From NCBI RefSeq assembly GCF_003434305.1, contig NZ_QKKX01000009.1, positions 496,001 to 560,000 on the forward strand: a stretch of DNA of 64,000 nucleotides, read 5' to 3'. This DNA is from Micromonospora sp. MW-13 (lineage in GTDB: Bacteria > Actinomycetota > Actinomycetes > Mycobacteriales > Micromonosporaceae). Under the pieces are notes generated by a model. The model had not been told where the DNA came from. It searched no databases and worked only from the letters and a program-made list of their open reading frames with translations. Of this stretch, positions 9,143-18,540 are shown piece after piece. Each line of letters opens with the position of its first letter. Positions within the stretch are counted from its first letter, which is position 1. Position numbers and translations under genes: made by a program.

Positions 9143-9163
9143 TGATGCATCAACGATATATCG
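9143..9163. promoter_or_regulatory. Two adjoining palindromes upstream of padR
   Basis: TGATGCATCA (9143-9152) and CGATATATCG (9154-9163) are perfect 10-bp palindromes lying 29-49 bases upstream of the PadR start. AT-rich dyads of this kind are typical PadR operators, so this is a candidate autoregulatory site. Confidence 0.5.
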
Positions 9164-9414
9164 GCAACGTGTCGACGACAAGGTGGCGTACTGTCGGATA
9201 CGTCAGCGGTCGTCTCGGGGCGACCAGGGCGCCGCGGGTCACCGCGCGGGGTGCCGGGGGGATGCAGGGGACGCCGGGATGGATCATCGGGTGCGGGGCG
9301 TTCCCAGCGCGCTGCCCGCCCAGGGGCCGCCTTTCCGGGGTGCGGTCGGGCCGGTCTCGGTGGGCTCGGCACTCGGCCGGCGAGGCGGCGGGGTGATCTG
9401 GCAGGCTGGTAACC
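9164..9414. other. Intergenic region between padR and the GNAT gene
   Basis: This divergent intergenic stretch contains no supported gene. At its right end CAGGCT (9402-9407) lies 7 bases before the GTG of the acetyltransferase and may be the -10 of a leaderless promoter. Confidence 0.4.
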
Positions 9415-10254
9415 GTGCTGACGGTGCCGGTACGGCAACTCGGGGAATCGGAGCGGCGCGCGGTCGAGCGGCTGCTCGACCTCGACCCGTTCGCGGGCGC
9501 GCAGGTCGCCGAGCGGGTCGCCGCGCGCGGGCTGGCCTGGTGGCGGGCCGAGGGCCGGATCCTGGGGTACGGCGCGCGCCGCAGCCTGGAGTCCATCTGC
9601 TGGCTCGGCGGCAACCTCACCCCCGTGCTCGCCTCGGAGCCCGCCGTCGCCGCCTATGCCGAGCTGCTCGCCGCCGAGGAACGCCTCTGCTCCTCCATCG
9701 TCGGTCGGGCCGATGCGGTGCTCGGGCTCTGGGACCGGCTCTGCGGGCACTGGGGGCCGGCCCGGGACGTCCGCCCCAACCAGCCGCTGCTGGCCGCCGA
9801 CGCGCTGCCGTTGGTGGCCGTCGACCCCGACGTGCGGCTGGTGCACGGCAACGAGGTCGACCGGCTCTTCCCAGCGGCCGTGGCCATGTACACCGAGGAG
9901 GTCGGCGTCTCGCCGCTGACCGAGGACGGTGGGCACGGCTACCGGCGGCGGGTCACCGACCTGGTCCGGGCCGGTCGGGCGTACGCCCGGTTCGTCGACG
10001 GCCAGGTGGTGTTCAAGGCCGAGCTGGCGGTGGTGACCCGGCGCACCGCGCAGGTCCAGGGGGTCTGGGTGGCGCCGGAGTGGCGCGGCAGGGGAATCGC
10101 CACGGCGGCGATGGCGGCGGTGACCCGGGACGCCCTGCTGCGGGTCGCCCCGACGGTCAGCCTCTACGTCAACGACTTCAACCTGGCCGCCCGCCGGGTC
10201 TACGAGCGCTGCGGCTTCCGCCCGGTCGGCACCCTCGCCACCGTGCTGTTCTGA
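9415..10254 (+). CDS. GNAT acetyltransferase with N-terminal DUF4081
   Basis: Seen: 279 residues. The first 130 or so residues resemble the DUF4081 domain that precedes GNAT domains in actinobacteria. The C-terminal half is a GNAT fold with acetyl-CoA loop WRGRGIATAAM (about 222-232) and the late YVNDFNLAARRVYERCGF segment typical of the family. The substrate is unknown. The gene sits close to the MEP/rip1 block. The GTG start at 9415 has no upstream Shine-Dalgarno but a -10-like box 7 bases away, suggesting a leaderless mRNA. Confidence 0.88.
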   Translation: MLTVPVRQLGESERRAVERLLDLDPFAGAQVAERVAARGLAWWRAEGRILGYGARRSLESICWLGGNLTPVLASEPAVAAYAELLAAEERLCSSIVGRADAVLGLWDRLCGHWGPARDVRPNQPLLAADALPLVAVDPDVRLVHGNEVDRLFPAAVAMYTEEVGVSPLTEDGGHGYRRRVTDLVRAGRAYARFVDGQVVFKAELAVVTRRTAQVQGVWVAPEWRGRGIATAAMAAVTRDALLRVAPTVSLYVNDFNLAARRVYERCGFRPVGTLATVLF

Positions 10255-10413
10255 GCCGCGGGGCAGCTCCCCCGCCGCCTGGCCGCTTCCTCCGGCGGGT
10301 CGCCCGGACCTGACCGCCGCCGTACCCGACCCCGATGGGGTAAATGCGTTGAACGGTCCGGCCGGATCACGCAGGGTGGAGGCACCGCCACCCCGGAGTC
10401 CGGAGGGACCGAC

Positions 10414-13400
10414 ATGCGCCTTTTCCGTGACCTGTGGGCCACCTCGGCACGCCGGATGACGGTCGTCGCCGTGCTGGTCGTCCTCGGCGCCGCCGGCCAG
10501 GCCGCCGCGTCGGCGCTCGCCGGCCCGGTGCTGGTGCACCGCTCGGGGGCGCTGTTCGTCGTCCTCGCGGTGGCGCTCTGCGCCGCCGTTCTCACCGACC
10601 TCGCCATCGGGCTGGTGATGGCCGGGCTGACCGCGGACTGGTCCGCCGACGTCCGGCGGCGGCTGTGCCGGGTGGCGCTCGGGCAGGACCTGCCCACCCT
10701 GGAGGGGACCCCGGTCGGCGAGCTGCTGGACCGGATCGACGGGGACGTCTACCAGGTGGCCTCCGAGGTGCGCGGGCACGGCGTACGGATCGCCCAGATG
10801 TCCGCCACCGGCCTGCTCTCCACGGTCGTGGCCCTGGTGGTCTGGTGGCCGGCCGGGGTGAGCATGCTCGTGCTGACCGCGCTGCTCGCGGTCGTGCTGC
10901 GCCGGCCGACCCGGCGGATCGCCCCGGCCCGGATGGCCGAGGAGGAGGCCTGGACGGACCTCGCCGCCGTCATGGAGGAGGCCGTCCACGGCCAGGACGA
11001 CGTGCGTACCAGCCTGGCCCGGCCGTACGTGCTGCGGCTCTACGCCCGGCGGGCCGCCGAGGTGCTGGCCCGGGGGCGGCTGGTGTGGCGGATGTCGGCG
11101 GCGGTCACCACGGTCGGCGCCGGCGTCATCCGGGTCGGCATCGTCGGGGTGGTTCTCGGCGGGGCCTGGGCGCTGGCCGCCGGCCGGATCGACGCGGCCC
11201 GGCTGACCGCCGTCTGGCTGCTGGTGCTCGCCTTCGGCGCGACCGTCGAGCACGTCAGCCGGATGGTGCCCGAGTTGCAGTACGCGCTCGGTGCCTGGGG
11301 GCGGGTGCAGCTTCTCCAGGACGCCCGGCAGGAACCGACCGGCGGCCGGGAGCCCGTCGACGGTGACCTGGCCGTGCGGAACCTCACCTTCCGCTACCCG
11401 GCGGGCGGGGCGGAGGGCGACCGCGCCCCGGCGCTGCGCGACGTCTCGCTGACCTTCGTCCGGGGCCGGTCGTACGCCCTGGTCGGGCGGACCGGGTCGG
11501 GCAAGTCCACCCTGGCCAAGGTGCTCACCCGGGCGGTGGACCTGCCGCGCGGCACCGTCCTGCTCGGCGGGGTGGACCTGCTCGACCTGGACGTCGAGCG
11601 GCTGCGCCGGTGGGTGGCCGTGGTGCCGCAGCGCACCGAGATCCTGGCCGGCACCCTCGCCGAGAACGTCGCGCTGTTCGACCCGGCCCTGCTCGACGCC
11701 GCCGCCCGGGCGCTGCACGAGCTGGGCCTGGCCGATTGGATCGCCGAGCTGCCCGACGGCCTGCGCACCCGGCTCGGCGAGGGCGGGCACGTGCTGTCCG
11801 CCGGCCAGGAGCAGCTCGTCGCGTTCGCCCGGATCCTGGTCCGCGACCCGCACGTGGTGGTCCTCGACGAGGCCACCGCCCGGCTGGACCCGGTCACCGA
11901 GACGCTGGTGCAGCGGGCCACCGACCGGCTGCTCGCCGACCGGATCGGCATCGTCATCGCCCACCGGCTCTCCTCGGTGCGCCGCTGCGACGAGGTGGTG
12001 GTGCTGGCCGACGGGGCGGTGGTCGAGGCCGGGCCACTGCGCTCCTCGGCGCGGTTCGCCGAGTTGCTGGCCGTCAGCCACGCCGCCGCGTACGCCGAGG
12101 CGGGGGCGGCCGGGCGGGGCGGCGGCACGGCGCTGCTGACCGATCGGCCGCCGGCCCCGGCCCCGGGTGCCGGCCCCGGTGGGGCGGGCGCGCCGGCCGG
12201 CGTGGTCCGGACGAAGGTCGAGCCGCCCCCGCTGCCGCCGACGCCGCCCGCCCGGACGATGCGGGAGATCCTGCGCCTGACCACCAACGACCCCCGGTAC
12301 GGCCTGGCCGCGATCGCCCTGTTCACGTTCGGCGGCCTGCTGGGCCTGGACGGCGCGGTGCTGCCCTGGCTCTGGGTGGACCTGGTGGACGGCGTCGGCG
12401 GGCCGTGGTGGCCGGCGGTCGGCATCGTGACCGCGCTGCTGGTGACCACGCCGGTGCCCTACCTGACCAGCGTCTGGTTCCCCAACTGGTGGGTCCGCCA
12501 GATGCTGCGGATCAGCCTGCGGCTGGTGCACGGGCAGACCGGCCCGCGCCGGATCAGCGGGCACACCCCGGCCGAGGTGGTCGCCCAGGGCGGCGACACC
12601 GAACGGGTGGTGATCCTCGCCGACAACCTGCTCGACCAGGCCATCGCCCTGGTCGCCGTGGTCGCCATGACGCTGGTCTCCGGCAGCCTGGTGCCGGCCG
12701 CGTTCTTCGCCGGGACGATGGTCGTCTCCGGGCTGGCGGCGACGCTGTTCGGGCCGCGCCTGGAACGGTCCGCCCGGGCCACCGTCGCGGCGCGGGCGGC
12801 GTTCGCCACCGCGCTGGTCTCGTCCCTGTCGGCCGCCCGCACGGTGAAGCTGGCCGGCGCCACCCGGCCGGTGCTGGGCCACCTCGCCGACCTGGACGCC
12901 AGCCGCAGCGAGCGGCAGCGCCGGGAGATCTCCGTGCAGGTCTGGTCGCGCTCGACGCCGGCCCTGGTCAGCGGCCTGCTGCCGATCGGCGCCTGGGCGC
13001 TCTACCTCAGCGGCGGGCTGTCCGCCGGGGCCACCCTGGTCGCGGTGTCCACCCTCGGCGCGGCCCGGTGGTTCGCGTGGACCACGGCGTCCCTGGTCTC
13101 CCAGCTCCCGTCGGCCCGGGTGTGGACGCGCCGGACGGTGGCGATGACCGGGGTGGGGACGTACTCGGCGCCGGTGGACGGGGTGGACCTGGCCGCCGGG
13201 CGGGCGCCCGCGCCCGAGCCCCCGCCCCGGCGTCCGCTGCGCCGGCTGGACCTGGTGGGCTTCGGCGCGTTGCACACCGACGGGACGCTCGCCGTCCGCG
13301 ACGTCGACCTGACCGTCGAACGCGGCCAGCTCGTGCTCGTCGTCGGGCCGGTCGGCTCCGGCAAGTCCTCGCTGCTGCGCGCCCTGGCCGGGATCGTGCA

Positions 13401-13920
13401 CCACACCGGGGCGCTGCGCTGGAACGACGAGCCGGTCACCACACCGGAGCTGTTCCTGCGCCCGCAGCAGGTCGGCTATGTCGGCCAGCTCCCCCGGGTG
13501 CTCTCCGGCACGGTCTCCGACAACATCGCGCTCGGCCACGACGTGGACGCGGCCGGCGCGGTGTCGACCGCCCAGCTCGACCACGACCTGGCCGCCGCCG
13601 GGGGCGGGCTCGGGCTGCTGATCGGGCACAAGGGGACCCGGCTCTCCGGCGGGCAGCTCCAGCGGCTGGCGCTGGCCCGGGCGCTGGCCCCGCGTACCGA
13701 GCTGCTGGTCGCCGACGACGTGTCGTCGGCGCTGGACGTCACGACCGAGCTGGGGCTGTGGGCGGCACTGCGGGAGCACGGGGTGACGGTGGTCGGCTCG
13801 ACGTCGAAGCGGGCGGCGCTGGTCCGGGCCGACCAGGTGGTGGTGCTGATCGGCGGGGCGGTGGCGGCCCGGGGCCCGTGGCGGGACCTGGAGAACGACT
13901 GGGGGCACCTGGCGGGGTGA
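10414..13920 (+). CDS. Fused two-half ABC exporter (TM-NBD-TM-NBD), second NBD degenerate
   Basis: Seen: 1,168 residues comprising two complete ABC halves. Half 1: membrane domain about 15-300, then an NBD with Walker A GRTGSGKST (about 356), Q-loop VVPQ, signature LSAGQ, Walker B VVVLDEAT and H-loop IVIAHRLSS. Half 2: Pro-rich linker (about 565-615), membrane domain to about 920, NBD with Walker A GPVGSGKSS (about 977), Q-loop YVGQ, signature LSGGQ, Walker B LLVADDVSSALD and VVGSTSKRA where the H-loop should be. The second NBD therefore lacks the catalytic Glu (Asp instead) and the switch His (Ser instead). A heteromeric-type exporter in a single chain, in which one ATP site is probably weak. 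The substrate is unknown. ATG at 10414 follows a CGGAGGGA site. Confidence 0.9.
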   Translation: MRLFRDLWATSARRMTVVAVLVVLGAAGQAAASALAGPVLVHRSGALFVVLAVALCAAVLTDLAIGLVMAGLTADWSADVRRRLCRVALGQDLPTLEGTPVGELLDRIDGDVYQVASEVRGHGVRIAQMSATGLLSTVVALVVWWPAGVSMLVLTALLAVVLRRPTRRIAPARMAEEEAWTDLAAVMEEAVHGQDDVRTSLARPYVLRLYARRAAEVLARGRLVWRMSAAVTTVGAGVIRVGIVGVVLGGAWALAAGRIDAARLTAVWLLVLAFGATVEHVSRMVPELQYALGAWGRVQLLQDARQEPTGGREPVDGDLAVRNLTFRYPAGGAEGDRAPALRDVSLTFVRGRSYALVGRTGSGKSTLAKVLTRAVDLPRGTVLLGGVDLLDLDVERLRRWVAVVPQRTEILAGTLAENVALFDPALLDAAARALHELGLADWIAELPDGLRTRLGEGGHVLSAGQEQLVAFARILVRDPHVVVLDEATARLDPVTETLVQRATDRLLADRIGIVIAHRLSSVRRCDEVVVLADGAVVEAGPLRSSARFAELLAVSHAAAYAEAGAAGRGGGTALLTDRPPAPAPGAGPGGAGAPAGVVRTKVEPPPLPPTPPARTMREILRLTTNDPRYGLAAIALFTFGGLLGLDGAVLPWLWVDLVDGVGGPWWPAVGIVTALLVTTPVPYLTSVWFPNWWVRQMLRISLRLVHGQTGPRRISGHTPAEVVAQGGDTERVVILADNLLDQAIALVAVVAMTLVSGSLVPAAFFAGTMVVSGLAATLFGPRLERSARATVAARAAFATALVSSLSAARTVKLAGATRPVLGHLADLDASRSERQRREISVQVWSRSTPALVSGLLPIGAWALYLSGGLSAGATLVAVSTLGAARWFAWTTASLVSQLPSARVWTRRTVAMTGVGTYSAPVDGVDLAAGRAPAPEPPPRRPLRRLDLVGFGALHTDGTLAVRDVDLTVERGQLVLVVGPVGSGKSSLLRALAGIVHHTGALRWNDEPVTTPELFLRPQQVGYVGQLPRVLSGTVSDNIALGHDVDAAGAVSTAQLDHDLAAAGGGLGLLIGHKGTRLSGGQLQRLALARALAPRTELLVADDVSSALDVTTELGLWAALREHGVTVVGSTSKRAALVRADQVVVLIGGAVAARGPWRDLENDWGHLAG

Positions 13921-13932
13921 CGCCGGCCGCCG

Positions 13933-13988
13933 TGATCAAGAGGTTTACGTCAGGAACGATCTCCGCAGTGACGCAAACCTCTTGATCA
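13933..13988. repeat. GATC-type intergenic inverted repeat (copy 1)
   Basis: Arms 13933-13952 and 13969-13988 (TGATCAAGAGGTTTACGTCA, one mismatch) lie between the convergent ABC exporter and DAACS symporter genes. The same outer sequence recurs at 47542-47585. It may serve as a bidirectional terminator. Confidence 0.65.
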
Positions 13989-13998
13989 ACACGGGGGG

Positions 13999-15300
13999 TC
14001 AGGCGGGGACGGGGCTCGGGTCGTCGGTGCGGAGGGGGGCGTCCGGTGCCACCGGGTTCCGGCGGCCGGCCGAGTCGTACGCGGCGCGGTCGAGGGTGCC
14101 CTCGCGGGCGGCGACGATGGTCGGGACGACGGCCTGACCGGCCACGTTGGTGGCGGTGCGGATCATGTCCAGGATCGGGTCGATGGCCAGCAGCAGGCCG
14201 GCGCCGGCCAGCGGCAGGCCCAGCGTGCTCAGGGTCAGCGTGAGCATCACGATCGCGCCGGTCAGTCCGGCGGTGGCCGCCGAGCCGACCACGGAGACGA
14301 ACGCGATCAGCAGGTAGTCGCCGACGCCGAGGTCCACCCCGAAGACCTGCGCGACGAAGATCGCCGCGAGGGCCGGGTAGACCGCCGCGCAGCCGTCCAT
14401 CTTCGTGGTGGCGCCGAACGGCACCGCGAACGAGGCGTAGTCGCGGGGGACGCCGAGGCGCTCGACGGAACGCTGGGTCACCGGCATCGTCCCGACCGAG
14501 GAGCGGGAGACGAAGGCCAGCTCGATGGCCGGCCAGGCGCCGGCGAAGAAGCGCAGCGGGTTGAGCCGGCCCGCGACAGCCAACAGCAGCGGGTAGACCA
14601 CGAACAGCACGATCGCGCAGCCGACGTACACGGCGGTGGTGAACTTCGCCAGCGGGGCCAGCAGGTCCCAGCCGTACGAGGCGACGGCGTGGCCGATCAG
14701 GCCGAGGGTGCCGATCGGGGCGAGCCGGATCACCCACCACAGCGCCTTCTGCACGATGGCCAGCAGGGACCGGTTGAGCGCCACGAACGGCTCGGCGGCC
14801 TCGCCGACCAGCAGCGCGGCGGCGCCCACCACCAGGGCCAGGAAGACGATCTGGAGCACGTTGCCCTCGACGAACGCGCCGACCGGATTGGTCGGCACGA
14901 TGCCGGTGAGGAAGTCGGTCCACGAGCCGGTGGTCTTCGGCGGGGTGGCCCCGCCGACGTCCAGGGTGACGCCCCGGCCCGGGTCGGTGAGCAGGCCGAG
15001 GCCGATGCCGACGGCCACCGCGACGAGCGCGGTGACGCCGAACCAGAGCAGGGTCTTCAGCGCCAGCCGGGCGGCGTTGGCCACGCCGCGCAGGCTGACC
15101 ACGCTGACCACGATGGCGGTGAAGACCAGCGGCGGCACGGCCAGCTTGAGTAGCTGGACGAAGAGGCCGCCGACGGTGTCGAGGGTGCTGGCCAGCCAGC
15201 TCAGGTCGTTGGCGCGGGCGAGGAAGCCCAGCGCCACGCCGAGGACGAGGCCGAGCAGGATCTGTACGGAGAAGGGGAACTTGCGCAGGGCGGAAGCCAT
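13999..15300 (-). CDS. DAACS-family symporter, possibly for cystine
   Basis: Seen: 433 residues, 8 or more hydrophobic segments and the family signatures: the serine-rich SRSSVGTMP hairpin (265-273), GATTKMDGCAAVYPA (296-310) and DMIRTATNVAG (378-388). The usual NMDG sodium-site motif reads KMDG, and GCA-x-YPA resembles what I recall for cystine carriers of the TcyP type more than the GTA of glutamate carriers. A 29-residue leader peptide of the LYVDLRRQ...C kind ends 43 bases upstream on the same strand. Family knowledge: DAACS members take up glutamate, C4-dicarboxylates or cystine with cations. Substrate assignment to cystine is inference from the motif and leader. Confidence 0.85.
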   Translation of the reverse strand: MASALRKFPFSVQILLGLVLGVALGFLARANDLSWLASTLDTVGGLFVQLLKLAVPPLVFTAIVVSVVSLRGVANAARLALKTLLWFGVTALVAVAVGIGLGLLTDPGRGVTLDVGGATPPKTTGSWTDFLTGIVPTNPVGAFVEGNVLQIVFLALVVGAAALLVGEAAEPFVALNRSLLAIVQKALWWVIRLAPIGTLGLIGHAVASYGWDLLAPLAKFTTAVYVGCAIVLFVVYPLLLAVAGRLNPLRFFAGAWPAIELAFVSRSSVGTMPVTQRSVERLGVPRDYASFAVPFGATTKMDGCAAVYPALAAIFVAQVFGVDLGVGDYLLIAFVSVVGSAATAGLTGAIVMLTLTLSTLGLPLAGAGLLLAIDPILDMIRTATNVAGQAVVPTIVAAREGTLDRAAYDSAGRRNPVAPDAPLRTDDPSPVPA

Positions 15301-15343
15301 GAGGATGCGTCCAAGGGTCTGGGGGCGGTCGGTCGGGCGGGCG

Positions 15344-15433
15344 TCAGGAGACGGGCCGCGCCGGACAGATGCCGCTGGCCTGCCGTCGGAGGTCGACGTA
15401 CAGGCGCACGGTGAGGTGCCAGACGTTGGTCAT
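15344..15433 (-). CDS. 29-residue actinobacterial leader peptide (LYVDLRRQ type)
   Basis: ATG at 15433 opens a 29-codon frame reading MTNVWHLTVRLYVDLRRQ followed by ASGICPARPVS and a TGA at 15344. R-L-(H/Y)-V-D-L followed a few residues later by S-x-x-C is the recurring pattern of short actinobacterial leader peptides found before sulfur-assimilation and sulfur-compound transport genes. A -10-like TATCGT lies 9 bases before the ATG, so the peptide is probably translated from the very 5' end of the mRNA. It precedes the DAACS symporter by 43 bases. Inference: cysteine or translation status at its codons controls the downstream gene by attenuation or coupling. Confidence 0.7.
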   Translation of the reverse strand: MTNVWHLTVRLYVDLRRQASGICPARPVS

Positions 15434-15442
15434 CGCCCGCCG

Positions 15443-15448
15443 ACGATA
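15443..15448 (-). promoter_or_regulatory. -10 box of the leader peptide/DAACS transcript
   Basis: TATCGT on the minus strand, with 9 bases between it and the leader-peptide ATG, fits a -10 hexamer giving an almost leaderless mRNA. No convincing -35 was seen. Confidence 0.45.
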
Positions 15449-15470
15449 CGCCGCCCCCCGCCGCAGGTGG

Positions 15471-15496
15471 AAGGAGCGCCGACGGTGAGGCTCCTT
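15471..15496 (-). terminator. Small hairpin after the DUF998 gene
   Basis: AAGGAGC at 15471-15477 pairs with GCTCCTT at 15490-15496 around a 12-base loop, between the DUF998 stop and the leader-peptide promoter. It is a weak terminator candidate. Confidence 0.35.
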
Positions 15497-15535
15497 ACAG
15501 GGGTGGCCTGCGGGGTTCGCCGTCGACCGGAGGCC

Positions 15536-16216
15536 TCAGCGGCGGCGCAGGGCGAGGGCGGTGGCGGTGGCCAGGCCCCAGGCGGCGCAGACCGCGAGCA
15601 GCACCCGTTCCAGCACGCCGGTCAGGGCACCCCGACCGACGACGAGCATCGCCAGCCCCACCGCCCCGGCCAGCGGCAGCGACACCGCCGCGCCGGCTGC
15701 GGCGAGCCGCCGCAGCAGGGCCGCCGCGGCCGGAGAGAACAGCACCGCCAGCATCGCGAACACCACGGACGCCGTCGCCGCGATGCTCGCTCCGCCGTGC
15801 ACCAGGTCGGCCACCGTGGCCCGTTCGAACGGCGGCAGCGGGCAGCCGGCGCTGCACGTCACCGCGCCGGAGAGCGCTGCGCACACGCCACCGGCGGCGA
15901 GCAGGCCGGCCGCGACCCGCAGCGCCACCGGCAGCGCCGCGGCGAGCAGCAGCAACGCGCCGGCCAGGGCGAACACCCCGATCCGGTACATCGGGGCGTA
16001 CCCGCTGTCGGTGACGCCGGCCTCGCTGACGTACCCGGTCAGGCCCGGGCCCGGACCGGCGGCCACGGCGACGGTCACCGCGACCGTGCCGGCCAGGACG
16101 CAGCCGGCGGCGGCCGACGCGGCGGCGGCCCGGGGCGCGGGCGACGGGGCCGGCCGGTCGGATCGGGGTCCGGGGCCGGCCGGCCCGGTGGGCGCCGGCC
16201 GCCTCCGGTCAGCCAC
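15536..16216 (-). CDS. DUF998-type membrane protein
   Basis: Seen: 226 residues from the GTG at 16216 (239 from an upstream TTG at 16255; the choice is uncertain because neither has a good ribosome-binding site). A Pro/Arg-rich cytoplasmic N-terminus is followed by about six hydrophobic helices, with small Gly/Ala-rich loops and a CSAGCP segment between helices 3 and 4. The topology and spacing match DUF998 proteins, membrane proteins of unknown function. It is divergent from the thiolase gene and shares its roughly 130-base upstream region. Confidence 0.75.
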   Translation of the reverse strand: MADRRRPAPTGPAGPGPRSDRPAPSPAPRAAAASAAAGCVLAGTVAVTVAVAAGPGPGLTGYVSEAGVTDSGYAPMYRIGVFALAGALLLLAAALPVALRVAAGLLAAGGVCAALSGAVTCSAGCPLPPFERATVADLVHGGASIAATASVVFAMLAVLFSPAAAALLRRLAAAGAAVSLPLAGAVGLAMLVVGRGALTGVLERVLLAVCAAWGLATATALALRRR

Positions 16217-16348
16217 GCCCGTGCGGCGTCTGAACTGGGCAGGCCATGCCGACAACCTATCCGCTCACCGCGCGGATATCCTGGCCCCGCGTCGCCGTGA
16301 CCCGGCGGGCCCGTGTCGACCCTCCCACCACCCCGAAGGACTACGTCG

Positions 16349-17554
<1,206 letters not shown>

Positions 17555-17721
17555 CCGGTGCCCGGTGGCCGAATCGGATCTCGCCTACCGTGGAGCCTGC
17601 GGCCTAGAGTGTGGAACACCACAGACCTGCGGGTCGGCCGGCCACCGGCGGGGTGCGCCCGAGCGCGCCCGGCGGCCGGCGCGGCCCGCGGCGCGGCGAC
17701 GACTGGGCGGGAGCGACACAC

Positions 17722-18534
17722 ATGCCGGACGGACTTCCCACCGAGATCGATCTGAGCCGGCCGAGCGCGGCCCGGGTCTACGACTACTTCCTCGGCGGCG
17801 CGCACAACTTCGAGATCGACCGGAAGCTCGCCGAGCAGATCGCGGGCATGACGCCGAACCTGGCCGCCACGATGCGTTCCGGCCGGGAGTTCCTGCGCCG
17901 CGCGGTCCGGGCGCTGCTCGACGCCGGGATCGACCAGTTCCTCGACATCGGCTCGGGGATACCCACCGTCGGCAACGTCCACGAGGTGGCCCAGTCCGCG
18001 AACCCGAAGGCCCGGGTGGTCTATGTCGACATCGACCCGGTGGCCGTGGCGCACAGCCGGGAGCTGCTGGCCGGCAACGACCTGACCGGCGTGATCCACG
18101 CCGACCTGCGGGAGCCGGAGCGTATCCTCGCCGAGTGCCGGGCCGCGGGCCTGCTCGACCTCGGCCGGCCGGTCGGCATCCTGCTCGCCGGGGTGGTGCA
18201 CTTCGTCCCGGACGCCGACCGTCCCGCCGACGTCCTGGCCACCCTGCGGGCCGCCGCCGTCCCCGGCAGCTTCCTGGTCGTCTCCCACTCCACGTTCGAG
18301 GACCAGCCGCAGGAGATGCTGGACGCGCAGCGGCTGTCGGCGCGCACCGACACCGAGATCACCCTGCGCTCCCGGGCCGAGATCACCGGCTTCTTCGGCG
18401 ACTGGACGATCCTGGATCCGGGGGTGGTGCACATGCCGCTGTGGCGCCCCGACTCGCCGTCCGACGTGGACGACCACCCCGAGCGGTTCGGCGCGTTCGG
18501 CGGCGTCGCCCGGTACGACCAGCCCGCCGGCTAG
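17722..18534 (+). CDS. SAM-dependent methyltransferase, DUF574/Methyltransf_19 type
   Basis: Seen: 270 residues starting with the family's typical IDLSRPSAARVYDYFLGGAH segment, then a SAM-binding DIGSGIPTVGNVH (about 78-90) and an acidic strand end VYVDIDPVAVAHS. This is a large actinobacteria-specific family of SAM-binding proteins whose substrates are mostly unknown. The ATG at 17722 follows GGCGGGAG. Only 6 bases separate its stop from the start of the GGDEF/EAL gene, so they are likely cotranscribed. Confidence 0.9.
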   Translation: MPDGLPTEIDLSRPSAARVYDYFLGGAHNFEIDRKLAEQIAGMTPNLAATMRSGREFLRRAVRALLDAGIDQFLDIGSGIPTVGNVHEVAQSANPKARVVYVDIDPVAVAHSRELLAGNDLTGVIHADLREPERILAECRAAGLLDLGRPVGILLAGVVHFVPDADRPADVLATLRAAAVPGSFLVVSHSTFEDQPQEMLDAQRLSARTDTEITLRSRAEITGFFGDWTILDPGVVHMPLWRPDSPSDVDDHPERFGAFGGVARYDQPAG

Positions 18535-18540
18535 GCGGCC

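Noticed and set aside
8515..13908. Very long open frame on the minus strand opposite the ABC exporter
   Set aside because: Its translation is Gly/Arg/Pro/His-biased, matches no family except the PadR portion at its end (8515-9114), and the opposite strand encodes a full ABC exporter. It is an antisense shadow of GC-rich coding DNA.
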